This document shows, in pieces, positions 36,189-45,309 of a stretch of DNA of 64,000 nt. The notes beneath the pieces were generated by a model that did no database searches, was not told the DNA's origin, and saw only the letters and a list, made by a program, of their open reading frames with translations. The DNA is from Actinokineospora baliensis (GTDB lineage: Bacteria > Actinomycetota > Actinomycetes > Mycobacteriales > Pseudonocardiaceae), in NCBI RefSeq assembly GCF_016907695.1, contig NZ_JAFBCK010000001.1:2170001-2234000 (forward strand), written 5' to 3'. How positions within the stretch are numbered: the first letter of the stretch is position 1; each line of letters opens with the position of its first letter. Both the position numbers and the translations under genes were made by a program.

Positions 36189-36914
36189 GTGAGCACCCTC
36201 GCCGAGCTCGACCGCCGCGTCGCCGACTGCCGCGCCTGCCCCCGCCTGGTCGCCTGGCGCGAGGAGGTGGCCAGGACCAAGCGCGCTTCCTTCCGGGACC
36301 AGGAGTACTGGGGTCGCCCGGTGCCCGGCTTCGGCCCGGCGGACGCCGCGGTCGGCATCGTCGGCCTGGCCCCGGCCGCGCACGGCGCCAACCGCACCGG
36401 CCGGATGTTCACCGGTGACCGCTCCGGTGACGTCCTGTACGCCGCCCTGCACGCCGTCAGGCTGGCGTCGCAGCCGACCGCCACCCACGTCGGTGACGGC
36501 CTCGAATTGTTCGGGGTCCGCATCACCGCCCCGGTGAAGTGCGCACCGCCCGCCAACAAGCCGACACCGCAGGAGCGCGACACCTGCCGGTCGTGGCTGG
36601 AGCAGGAGTTGGCGCTGCTGCGGCCGACGCTGCGCTCGGTCGTCGTGCTGGGCGCTTTCGGCTGGCAGGCGCTGCTGCCGGTCCTGGACCCGGTGTGGTC
36701 GGTCCCGGTCCCGCGCCCCCGCTTCGGCCACGGCGTCTCGGTCACCCTCGCCGCGGTCGACGGCGGAGCCCCGCTGACCGTGTTCGGGTGCTACCACGTG
36801 AGCCAGCAGAACACCTTCACCGGCAGGCTCACCCCGGCCATGGTGCGCGACGTCCTGCGCGCGGCGGCGGAATCCGCCGGGATCGCGCCCCGCTGGGCCG
36901 AACAGCCGCGTTGA
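36189..36914 (+). CDS. Family 5 uracil-DNA glycosylase (UdgB-like)
   Basis: The 241-residue enzyme removes uracil and related bases from DNA. The family opening VADCRACPRLVAWREEVA supplies two cysteines of the iron-sulfur cluster; APVKCAPPANKPTPQE and RDTCRSW supply others. The substrate loops are GLAPAAHGANRTGRMFTGD, which is a family-5 type without the family-1 Asp, and the late VFGCYHVSQQNTFTGRLT. This CYHVSQQNT form is typical of family 5. The GTG at 36189 is preferred; a TTG at 36180 would add three residues. Confidence 0.9.
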   Translation: MSTLAELDRRVADCRACPRLVAWREEVARTKRASFRDQEYWGRPVPGFGPADAAVGIVGLAPAAHGANRTGRMFTGDRSGDVLYAALHAVRLASQPTATHVGDGLELFGVRITAPVKCAPPANKPTPQERDTCRSWLEQELALLRPTLRSVVVLGAFGWQALLPVLDPVWSVPVPRPRFGHGVSVTLAAVDGGAPLTVFGCYHVSQQNTFTGRLTPAMVRDVLRAAAESAGIAPRWAEQPR

Positions 36915-36998
36915 CACCCGTGGTTATGATCGGGGCAGGCGCTACCGCCGCGCTCGTGGGGGAAAGTGATCCAGGCGGGTTTGGGTGAGGTAACCACA

Positions 36999-37193
36999 GT
37001 GACCGCGCTTGTCGTTCTGCTCGTCGTGTGCGCGTCGTGGGGGTTTGTTTTCCTGTTGCTCCGGTGGCTGCTGGCGAAACCGGTGCGCGAGATCAGGATC
37101 AGCGTCCGGGCGTTGCCGCTACCGGCGCTCGAGGTCGTGGTGGTATCGGATGGCAATTCCGGGAAAACGGGAACGGCTATTCGGCGGCGGTGA
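36999..37193 (+). CDS. Small single-pass membrane protein
   Basis: The 64-residue protein starts VTALVVLLVVCASWGFVFLLL, one transmembrane helix, followed by a basic cytoplasmic-type tail ending TAIRRR. A GGTGAGG sequence precedes the GTG. It has no recognisable family. It is on the same strand as the uracil-DNA glycosylase but separated by 84 bp, and converges on the XRE/DUF5753 gene. Confidence 0.5.
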   Translation: MTALVVLLVVCASWGFVFLLLRWLLAKPVREIRISVRALPLPALEVVVVSDGNSGKTGTAIRRR

Positions 37194-37249
37194 CGCTCGG
37201 TGTCGGTGGCGGTCCGATGTGGGCCGCCACCGGCGTCGCGTTGGGACTG

Positions 37250-38095
37250 TCAGCTTTCGACAAGCGCCCGCAGCAGGGCGGTCGTGTCGGACTCGGACAG
37301 GGCGAGCTGCTCGATCGCGAGGAACCTCTCCCAGGCCGCGGTGACCACGTCGTTGTCGCCGGTGGCCAGGTAGTCCTTGCCAGCGGCCTCTTCGAACAGG
37401 ACGGTGTCGCCGATCTCGTCGTCGAGTTCGAGCAACATGAAAGCGCCGCCGATTCCCGGGTGCGCGCCCGCGTCGAACGGCACGACCCGGACGGTGGTGC
37501 AGTCCTGCGCCGAGCGCGACAGCAGCGCCCGCAGCTGCCCGCGCATCACCTCGGGGCCGCCGATGCCCCGGCGCACGGCAGCCTCGTCGATCAGCGCGAC
37601 CAGCTTGGGGCGGTCGCTCTCGAACCGGTACTGCCGCTGCAGCCTGCACTCCACGGCCAGGTCGAGCTCCACACCGGAGTAGTAGGTGCCCAGCACGGCC
37701 CTGGCGTAGTCGGCGGTCTGCAGGTGCCCGGGGACCAGCACCGGGTGGTACTGGTGGATCGCGGCGGTGGACCCCTCGTAGGCCAGCAGGCGGCGGAACG
37801 GCTCGCTGGTGACCGCGTCGTAGCGGGCGTACCAGGGCTGCTCGCGGCTCTCCTTGGCCACCTCGACCAGGTCCGCGATCACCTCTTGGTCGTTCATGCC
37901 GTACTCGGCCAGCAGCGCGCGCAGATCGGTGGTGGACACCCCGACCGCCGCCTTCTCTATGCGAATCAGTTTCGACACCGACCAGTCCATGGTGGCGGCG
38001 ACCTCGGGCTGGGTCTTGCCCGCCTGCTCGCGGAATGTCCGCAGGAGTCGACCGAGCTGGCGCTTGGAGAAGCGGGGGTCTCGTTGTCTTGGCAT
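37250..38095 (-). CDS. XRE-family regulator with DUF5753 domain
   Basis: The 281-residue protein has an N-terminal helix-turn-helix (LGRLLRTFREQAGKTQPEVA, then MDWSVSKLIRIEKAAVGVS) and the DUF5753 domain (YEGSTAAIHQYHPVLVPGHL, TADYARAVLG, CRLQRQYRF, VRRGIGGPEVMRGQL). Such proteins are very common in actinomycetes and are usually encoded with a small DUF397 protein, as here at 38471 in the divergent direction. The ATG at 38095 was chosen because the frame upstream is arginine/serine-rich. Direct repeats over its promoter suggest autoregulation. Confidence 0.9.
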   Translation of the reverse strand: MPRQRDPRFSKRQLGRLLRTFREQAGKTQPEVAATMDWSVSKLIRIEKAAVGVSTTDLRALLAEYGMNDQEVIADLVEVAKESREQPWYARYDAVTSEPFRRLLAYEGSTAAIHQYHPVLVPGHLQTADYARAVLGTYYSGVELDLAVECRLQRQYRFESDRPKLVALIDEAAVRRGIGGPEVMRGQLRALLSRSAQDCTTVRVVPFDAGAHPGIGGAFMLLELDDEIGDTVLFEEAAGKDYLATGDNDVVTAAWERFLAIEQLALSESDTTALLRALVES

Positions 38096-38134
38096 CGTGC
38101 GACTCCGAGGGGACGTTCGGCTACTGGGTGTCAT

Positions 38135-38168
38135 ACTATAGAGCGAGTGCCACCCGGCAGAGTGCCAC
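38135..38168 (-). promoter_or_regulatory. Promoter with GAGTGCCAC direct repeats upstream of the XRE/DUF5753 gene
   Basis: A minus-strand -10, TATAGT (38135-38140), precedes the ATG by about 40 bp. GAGTGCCAC occurs at 38145-38153 and 38160-38168, 15 bp apart, covering the spacer and -35 region. This spacing and location fit a repressor operator. Confidence 0.5.
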
Positions 38169-38470
38169 TTGGCTGACCGCCACCGCGCTGCGCGTCTGGG
38201 GGCGTTTGGCAAGGTAGCACGGCTGGGACCGGTTTCGCTGCCCCTTCGTTCACCTCGCAATGACAAGTTTGGCCACTCCGCCGGTATCACCTCTACGCGA
38301 GTTGTGACTACTCTCAGTAGAAGATTCGGTCAGTGGTGATCCGACCCGCGTGCCCTGCGTTCGGTGCAAGGGTGCTACCCGGCCAGCGGATTCACGGGTC
38401 GCCGACAATCGCGGAATAATGCCCGGGTATTGCGCCCCCGCATGGGGGAGCCGAACTCGGAGGGGCTTTG

Positions 38471-38644
38471 ATGACCGTCGTGCTGCTGGAGTGGCGAAAG
38501 AGTACTTACAGCGAAAGCAACAATTGTGTTGAACTCGCCAGGTGGTCCGGTGGGAATTCCGTCCGAGATTCGAAGAACCCGGGCCGGAAATTGGACATCT
38601 CGCGGCGGACGGTGCGCAGGCTGCTGGCCTTCGTGCGGGGGTGA
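38471..38644 (+). CDS. DUF397 domain protein
   Basis: The 57-residue protein is too short for most ORF thresholds but is clearly recognisable. It opens MTVVLLEWRKSTYSESNNC, the standard DUF397 start (W-R-KSTYS-NNCVE), followed by CVELARWSGGNSVRDSKNP. In place of the usual F-W-F ending it has a basic helix, ISRRTVRRLLAFVRG. DUF397 genes pair with XRE-DUF5753 regulators and may act as their partners or antagonists. The pair here is divergent with about 375 bp between, which is looser than usual. A GGAGGGGCTTTG ribosome binding site precedes the ATG. Confidence 0.85.
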   Translation: MTVVLLEWRKSTYSESNNCVELARWSGGNSVRDSKNPGRKLDISRRTVRRLLAFVRG

Positions 38645-38701
38645 GCGCGGTGCGCGGGTAATCACTGGTAGCCGGGTCGGTCGTCGGGCAAGCTGGCGGC
38701 C

Positions 38702-39376
38702 ATGTCCCCGCGCCTGGGTCCGCCGCTGGTCGCGACCGCGTTGCTGCTGCTCGCGGTCGTCGCAGCCCGCGGCGGCTCGGCCATCCCGTCGGGTCAGGTC
38801 GGTGCCGCCCCGGCGGACCCCGACCCGCCACCCCCGCCACCGACCGACTCGGGTGCCGAGTCGCCCAACGGGGTGCTCGACTTCATCAGCGGCATCTCCA
38901 CCGGCCTGCTGCTGCTCGTCGTCGCGGTCATGCTGCTCATCGGCGCCGTCGGCCTCCTGGCGGGCCTGACCCGCCGCCGCACCCGCGCCGCCCTCCCCGA
39001 ACTCGACTGGCCGAGCACCCCAACCGACCCCGACGGCGCCACCGCCGTGCCGCACCTGCTCGCCGCCACCCGCACCGCCCGGCTCGCCCTCACCGCGAAC
39101 CCCCAAGGCACCCCCACCGACGCCATCGTCGCCGCCTGGCTAACCCTCGAATCCGCCGCGGCCACCCTCGGCACCCCTCGAGCCGCCCACGAAACCCCCA
39201 CCGAGTTCACCCATCACCTCCTCACCACCCACGCCGCCGACCCCACCGCCCTCCACTCCCTCCGCGGCGCCTACCACCGAGCCCGCTTCAGCCCAACCGC
39301 GGTGATCACCCCCGCAGACATCGCCGCGGCCGCCCAAGCCCTCACCCGCCTAGAACACTCCCTGGCCACGAGATGA
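38702..39376 (+). CDS. DUF4129-domain membrane protein
   Basis: The 224-residue protein has an N-terminal signal/anchor, a proline-rich extracytoplasmic stretch (DPPPPPPTDSG), a second membrane segment (GLLLLVVAVMLLIGAVGLL), and a cytoplasmic C-terminal DUF4129-like helical domain. In that domain, IVAAWLTLE and ETPTEFTHHLL are the typical W-x-x-LE and TP-E motifs. Such proteins accompany MoxR and DUF58 genes. It is the first gene of the module that runs to 42664 and probably acts as a membrane component of it. Function is inferred from the family only. Confidence 0.8.
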   Translation: MSPRLGPPLVATALLLLAVVAARGGSAIPSGQVGAAPADPDPPPPPPTDSGAESPNGVLDFISGISTGLLLLVVAVMLLIGAVGLLAGLTRRRTRAALPELDWPSTPTDPDGATAVPHLLAATRTARLALTANPQGTPTDAIVAAWLTLESAAATLGTPRAAHETPTEFTHHLLTTHAADPTALHSLRGAYHRARFSPTAVITPADIAAAAQALTRLEHSLATR

Positions 39377-39419
39377 CTCCCAGGAGCTCGCCCCGGCCCC
39401 ATCTCTCCCCGGTGGCGGC

Positions 39420-39894
39420 ATGACCACCAAGAGCGTTGCCCTCGGCATCGTTGCGGCGGTCGTCGTCGCTGTCGTAGCTGTGTGGTTGGGTGGGGTTCCG
39501 GTGTTCTGGGCGGTTGCCATCGCTGTGCCCGCTGGGTTGGTGACCGGTCTCGGAGTCCTGCTGGCGGGTCCGCTCGAGCCCGTCTGGTCCGCGTTGCCCG
39601 ATGAGATCGGGTCCGGTACCCAGCCCCAGGCCGCCACCCTCGCCGCCCGCCTGGCCGAGGCCGAGCACGACCAGCACCGCTTCCGCTCCCGCATCCAGCC
39701 CCGCCTGCGCACCGCCGTCGCGCTCGCCCTCAACGTGTCCGATGTGGACATGGCCCGCGAGCGCATCGGCCAGGAGCTGTACCGCCTGATCGCCTCCCCG
39801 ACCGCCACCATGCCCACCCCGCAGCGGCTGGTCGAGCTCCTCGAACCCGTTCTCGGCGACCACAAGTCCGCCGAAAGTCCACTGTGGAGGAACG

Positions 39895-39908
<14 letters not shown>
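39420..39908 (+). CDS. Hypothetical membrane protein of the MoxR-DUF58 module
   Basis: The 162-residue protein has two closely spaced membrane helices (about residues 5-27 and 29-48). A cytoplasmic helical region follows (LAARLAEAEHDQHRFRSRIQPRLRTAVALAL in pieces). It is found in this position in many actinobacterial MoxR clusters, but I know no function. The 3' end overlaps the moxR start by 14 bp, so it is translationally coupled to it. Confidence 0.7.
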
Positions 39909-40832
<924 letters not shown>

Positions 40833-40836
<4 letters not shown>

Positions 40837-42158
40837 ACCGGATCCAGCGGTGGGCGACCGCGCGGCGGACGGCGGGGCGGTCGGGGTGGCGTGGCACCGA
40901 CGCCCTGTTCCGCGGTGCCGTCGGTGGGCTCGGACTGGTCGGTGTCGGCGTAGTGACCCACCACGTCGACCTCGTGCTCATCGGTGCACCGCTGCTGCTC
41001 GGCACGATCGCCGCGCTCGCGGTCCCCACCGGCCCGGCCCCCACGCCGAAGCTCGACCGGTTGCCCGCCACCGTCGAGTCGGGCGACCGGACCAAAGCCG
41101 CGATCACCGTCACCGCGGGCCCCGGCGTCGAGTTCCTCGCCATCCGCCTGCCCTCGCCGGACCGCTCCGCCATCGGACCCGTCCACCTCCTGCCCGGCAG
41201 CGCCACCACCATCCGCGCCGCGCTCCGCTGGAACGCCTGGGGCGAGGGCGTTGACCTGCGCCCGGACCACCTCGCGGCGAGCAGGGACGCGCTGCTGATC
41301 AACGGACCGGTCGTCGGCACCGAGAGCCGCCGGACCGTCCTGCCGCCGGTCACCCCGCTCATCCCCGGTCCGCTGCCGCCCCGCGCGTCCGGCTTGGTCG
41401 GCGCCCACCGCGCCCGGCGCCCGGGTGACGGCGTCGAACTGCGCGCCGTGCGGCCGTTCCAGGCTGGCGACCGGCTGCGCCGCATCGACTGGCGGGTGAC
41501 CCTGCGCGCGGGCGCGGCCACCGGCGAGCCCCTCGCGCTCCCGCACGTGCGGGAGCGGCACGCCGAGGTCGACGCGGACCTCGTGCTGGTGCTCGACTCC
41601 CTGGTCGACGTCGGTGCCGAGCTGGGCGACTGGTCCACCGCCGCGCCCGGGGTCGCGGTCCGCCCCGGCGGCAGCCTCGACACCGCCGTCCGGTACGCGG
41701 CCTCGCTGGCGGCGGGCTACCTGCGCCAGGGCGACCGGGTCGGGTTGATCGACCTGGGCCGCCCGCAGCTGTCCGTGCCGCCCGGGGTTGGGCACCGGCA
41801 GCTCGTCCGCCTCCGCCACCAGCTCGTCGCCTGCTGCCGCACCGCGGGCTGGTCGTCGCGCCCGGTGCTGCTGCCGAGGCAGGTCCCGCGCGGCGCAGTG
41901 GTCGTGTTCCTCTCCCCGTTCCTCGACGACGCCACGGTGACCGCCGCGACCACCACCGCCCGCCGCCACCTGGTGATCGCCGTCGACACCCTGCCCGCGC
42001 CGCTGGTCGCCGACCCCGACGCGCCGTGGGGCGACGCCGTCCGGCTGATCATCGCGGGTGAGCACCGGGCGCGGCGCGATGCGTTGCGCGCCAACGGGGT
42101 CGCGGTCGTCGACACCGCCGACGCGGTCGCCTCGGTGCTGCGGCGGGTGCGCTCGTGA
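40833..42158 (+). CDS. DUF58 domain protein
   Basis: The 441-residue protein has two N-terminal membrane helices (about residues 24-62) and an extracytoplasmic beta-sandwich-like stretch. The DUF58 core is SGLVGAHRARRPGDGVELRA, then VRPFQAGDRLRRIDWRVTLR with the R-IDW motif. A degenerate VWA-like region follows (DADLVLVLDSLVDVG, LRQGDRVGLIDLGRP). It is the usual MoxR partner. Overlaps of 4 bp with moxR and with the following gene show a tight operon. Confidence 0.9.
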
Positions 42159-42664
42159 GCACCCTCGACGTCGGTCGCGGCCGGTCCGCGTGGTGGTTGC
42201 GCGGTGCGGCCGGGGGCGCCTGCGCGGGCATCCTGCTCGACCTCGCGCTCAGCGGTGTGTCCACCATCATGCTCGCCGTCGCGGCCCTGCTGTCCCTCGC
42301 CGCCGTCCTGCTGCCCGCCTCACCCGCCCCGCTGGTGCTCATCTGCACCGCCGCGCTGCTGCTCACCCTCGACGGCGGCGACCCGCTGCGCCCGGCCGTC
42401 CTGGTGCTGATCCCGCTGGTCCACGCCCTGCACCTGGCCTGCGCGCTGGCGGGCCTGCTGCCCAAGGGGGCCCGCTTCGACCCGGCCGCGCTGCGCCCGA
42501 CCCTGCGCCGCGCCGCCGCCGTGCAGGCCGCCGCGCTCGGGTTCGCCGCGGTGGCCGCCGTGGTGCCGATCACGCGTACACCCGAACCGGTGGAGTTGAT
42601 CGCGTTACTGTCGATCGCCGGTCTCGCACTGCTCGTGATCGTTGCTCGCCAGCGCCGCCGCTGA
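42155..42664 (+). CDS. Hypothetical integral membrane protein of the MoxR-DUF58 module
   Basis: The 169-residue, strongly hydrophobic protein has about five predicted membrane helices and no recognisable catalytic motif. A GTG start overlaps the DUF58 stop (GTGA). It is conserved in position as the last gene of actinobacterial DUF4129-MoxR-DUF58 clusters (inference from gene order); the role is unknown. Confidence 0.7.
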   Translation: MSTLDVGRGRSAWWLRGAAGGACAGILLDLALSGVSTIMLAVAALLSLAAVLLPASPAPLVLICTAALLLTLDGGDPLRPAVLVLIPLVHALHLACALAGLLPKGARFDPAALRPTLRRAAAVQAAALGFAAVAAVVPITRTPEPVELIALLSIAGLALLVIVARQRRR

Positions 42665-42766
42665 CCCCGCGATGGGCGTCACACCTGCGGAAATCCCCCA
42701 GCGACCGGGGTCACACCAACACAGGGGCGGCGCGCGGGCACCCCGCACCAGTGCCACCATGAACGC

Positions 42767-44092
42767 ATGGCGCATGGAAAGTCGGAGCCCACCCGGATCC
42801 TGATCCTCGGTGGCGGCTACGTCGGGCTCTACACCGCGCTCGGCCTGCAGCGGAAGCTGCGCTCCGGCGAGGCGTCGGTGACCGTCGTCGACCCGCAGCC
42901 GCACATGACCTACCAGCCGTTCCTGCCCGAGGCCGCCGCTGGCGCGATCGAGCCGAGGCACGTGGTCGTGCCGCTGCGCCGCGCCCTCAAGCGCTGCCAC
43001 GTGATCACCGCGCGGACCACCGCCATCGAGCACGCCCGCAAGGTCGTCACCATCGAGGCGCCCGACGGCCACACCGAGGAGTTGGGCTACGACGTGCTCG
43101 TCGTGGCGCTCGGCTCGGTGGCCCGGCTGCTGCCCATCCCCGGCCTGATCGACCACGGCATCGCCTTCAAGACCATCGGCGAGGCGATCTACCTGCGCAA
43201 CCACGTGATGAGCAAGCTCGACGAGGCCGACAGCACGCTCGACCCCGAGCTGCGCAAGCGGTTGCTCACCTTCACCTTCGTCGGCGGCGGCTTCGCGGGC
43301 ATCGAGGCGCTCGGCGAGCTGGAGGACATGGCCCGCTTCGCCACCCAGTACTACAAGAACGTCCAGCCCGACGACCTGCGCTTCGTGCTCGTGGAGGCCG
43401 CGGGCCGGGTGCTGCCCGAGGTCCGCGAGAGCCTCGGCGTGTACACGGTGATGCAGCTGGAGAAGCGCGGCATCGAGGTCTACCTGTCCACCCTGGCCAA
43501 GTCGTTCGAGGGCGGCCACGTCGTGCTCTCCGACGGCACCGAGTTCGACAGCGACACCATCGTGTGGACCGCCGGGGTCAAGTCCAACCCGGTGCTGGCC
43601 GCCTCCGACCTGCCGCTGACCAAGCAGGGCCGCCTGCGCGCCACCGCCGCGATGCGGGTCGAGGGCCTGTCGGACGCCTGGACCGCTGGCGACTGCGCCG
43701 CGGTGCCCGACCTGTCGCGCACCGAGCAGGACCCGACCGCGATCTGCGCGCCCAACGCCCAGAACGCGGTCCGCCAGGCCAGGTTGCTGGCCCGCAACAT
43801 CGTCACCGCCCTGCGCGACGGCGAGCCCAAGGACTACTTCCACAAGAACATCGGCTCCGTGGCCAGCCTCGGCCTGCACAAGGGCGTCGGCGACGTCTTC
43901 AACATCAAGGCCAAGGGCTTCCTGGCCTGGGCCATGCACCGCGCCTACCACGTCAAGGCCATGCCGACCTTCAACCGCAAGGTCCGCATCACGCTGGACT
44001 GGTTAACTGGCGGCCTGTTCCGGCGCGAAGTGATCTCGATGGGCCAGATCAACGACCCCAAGGCGGAGTTCGCCAGGGTGTCCAAGGGCTGA
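42767..44092 (+). CDS. ndh: Type II NADH dehydrogenase (NDH-2)
   Basis: The 441-residue peripheral-membrane flavoenzyme passes electrons from NADH to menaquinone. FAD-binding motif RILILGGGYVGLYTALGL is at the N terminus. The NADH-binding motif FTFVGGGFAGIEALGEL starts near residue 168, and AWTAGDCAAVPD near residue 304 is the second FAD contact. The quinone-facing AQNAVRQARLLA follows. A C-terminal amphipathic region (FNRKVRITLDW) likely anchors it. Codon 413 is TTA (44003-44005), rare in this genome type. The short UAA-anticodon tRNA lies 90 bp downstream. Confidence 0.93.
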   Translation: MAHGKSEPTRILILGGGYVGLYTALGLQRKLRSGEASVTVVDPQPHMTYQPFLPEAAAGAIEPRHVVVPLRRALKRCHVITARTTAIEHARKVVTIEAPDGHTEELGYDVLVVALGSVARLLPIPGLIDHGIAFKTIGEAIYLRNHVMSKLDEADSTLDPELRKRLLTFTFVGGGFAGIEALGELEDMARFATQYYKNVQPDDLRFVLVEAAGRVLPEVRESLGVYTVMQLEKRGIEVYLSTLAKSFEGGHVVLSDGTEFDSDTIVWTAGVKSNPVLAASDLPLTKQGRLRATAAMRVEGLSDAWTAGDCAAVPDLSRTEQDPTAICAPNAQNAVRQARLLARNIVTALRDGEPKDYFHKNIGSVASLGLHKGVGDVFNIKAKGFLAWAMHRAYHVKAMPTFNRKVRITLDWLTGGLFRREVISMGQINDPKAEFARVSKG

Positions 44093-44182
44093 CCGGCAAA
44101 CGGCCCAGCCCCGGTTGGGCCACCCGGCCGGAGTTGTCACAAACCCGTCCCGAGGCCGCTCGTCGCGCCTTAGGCTGCCGCT

Positions 44183-44256
44183 GCCCCCGTAGCCCAACAG
44201 GCAGAGGCAGCCCCCTTAAAAGGGGTCGAGTGCCGGTTCGAATCCGGTCGGGGGCA
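44183..44256 (+). tRNA. tRNA with UAA anticodon but short variable loop (predicted Leu codon UUA)
   Basis: A 74-nt cloverleaf folds cleanly. Acceptor GCCCCCG/CGGGGGC pairs perfectly and the discriminator is A. The D-arm is GCC/GGC with GG in the loop. The anticodon stem is GCCCC/GGGGT with loop CTTAAAA. The T-arm is GCCGG TTCGAAT CCGGT. T33 puts TAA at 34-36, reading UUA. The variable loop is only five bases, whereas ordinary bacterial tRNA-Leu, including bldA, has a long variable arm. Aminoacylation identity is therefore uncertain. CCA is not encoded. Confidence 0.85.
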
Positions 44257-44509
44257 CAAAAGCAGGACAGCAGTCCGCTAGGGACGTCTCTTGGCGATCG
44301 TCCACTGGCCCACAGTCGCGGCGGTGATTCACCACCGCCCCCCGAGGTGTGACGTCCGTCCACTCGGGTGGTCCGGACGCTGTCCGAGTTCCGAGCGCCC
44401 GTGTCCGGGCGCCGGTCGTGTCGAGTTGTCGGCAGGCCGCGCGCCCGGGCTCGTGGCGTCCACTGTGGAGAGACCGTCGTCGCTGGGGGTGGCGGCTAAG
44501 CTCGGCCGG
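44257..44509. other. Spacer between the tRNA and the MerR gene
   Basis: About 250 bp without a convincing gene. A TAAGCT -10-like hexamer at 44497-44502 lies seven bases before the MerR GTG, consistent with a leaderless transcript. Confidence 0.4.
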
Positions 44510-45259
44510 GTGGCCGAGTACCGGATCGATGACCTGGCGCGGGCGGCGGGGACGTCGGTGCGCAATGTGCGGGTCTACCAGGATCGGGAGTTGTTGCCGC
44601 CGCCGACCAGGCGGGGGCGGGGGGCGGTGTACTCCGACGCGCACCTGGCCCGGTTGCGGTTGATCCTCAACATGCTCGAGCGCGGGTACGCGTTCGCCCA
44701 GATCAAGGAGATGCTCGACGCCTGGCGGGCCGGGCACAGCTTGGCCGATGTGCTGGGGTTGGAGGAGGCGACCGGGGCGGCTGGGGCGCACGAGCAGCCC
44801 GCGGTGGTGTCGATGGCCGACCTGGCCCGCATGTTCGGCACCCAGTTGACCCCCGCGAACCTGCGCACCGCGCTCAAGCTGGGCATCCTGCAGCGCCGCG
44901 GCACCCAGTTGGTCGCGCCGAGCATGAAGCTGCTCGAAGCGGGCCACGAGCTGGTCAAGCTGGACGTCCCGCTGGCCGAGGCGCTGGTGCTGGCCGCGCA
45001 GCTGCAGGCCGAGTCGGACCGGATCACGGCGTTGCTGGTCGGGTTGGTCCGCCAGTACGTGCTGGACCCGAAGGGGCCGGACTGGCTGCCCAGCGGCGAC
45101 GAGCTGCCGCGGTTCGCCGATGTGGTGTCGCGGCTGCACCCGCTGGTCATGTCCGCGGTCGGCGCGGCGGTGGACCGCTCGGCGCGCCGGGTCATCCCGG
45201 AGGTGATGGGGGACCGGTTGATCGCCCTGGCGGAGCGGGCCAGGGACCTTGCAGAGTGA
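44510..45259 (+). CDS. MerR-family transcriptional regulator
   Basis: The 249-residue protein has an N-terminal winged helix typical of MerR: YRIDDLARAAGTSVRNVRVYQ, DRELLPPPTRRGRGAVYSD and HLARLRLILNMLERGYAF-QIKEML. A long C-terminal helical domain without metal-binding cysteines follows, so it probably senses an organic ligand. Its stop codon lies in an inverted repeat that precedes the EphD-like gene. It is likely to control that gene and perhaps itself. The GTG at 44510 is set by a TAAGCT -10 seven bases before it. Confidence 0.88.
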   Translation: MAEYRIDDLARAAGTSVRNVRVYQDRELLPPPTRRGRGAVYSDAHLARLRLILNMLERGYAFAQIKEMLDAWRAGHSLADVLGLEEATGAAGAHEQPAVVSMADLARMFGTQLTPANLRTALKLGILQRRGTQLVAPSMKLLEAGHELVKLDVPLAEALVLAAQLQAESDRITALLVGLVRQYVLDPKGPDWLPSGDELPRFADVVSRLHPLVMSAVGAAVDRSARRVIPEVMGDRLIALAERARDLAE

Positions 45260-45288
45260 CAATGGCGATTGTAACGTTCGTCATTGTC
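45258..45288. promoter_or_regulatory. Inverted repeat overlapping the merR stop, upstream of the EphD-like gene
   Basis: GACAATG (45258-45264) and CATTGTC (45282-45288) flank a GATTGTAACGTTCG centre, 22 bp before the downstream GTG. It is a candidate MerR operator within the promoter of the hydrolase/SDR gene. Confidence 0.5.
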
Positions 45289-45309
45289 GCGTAAGCAGAG
45301 GGAGTCACC

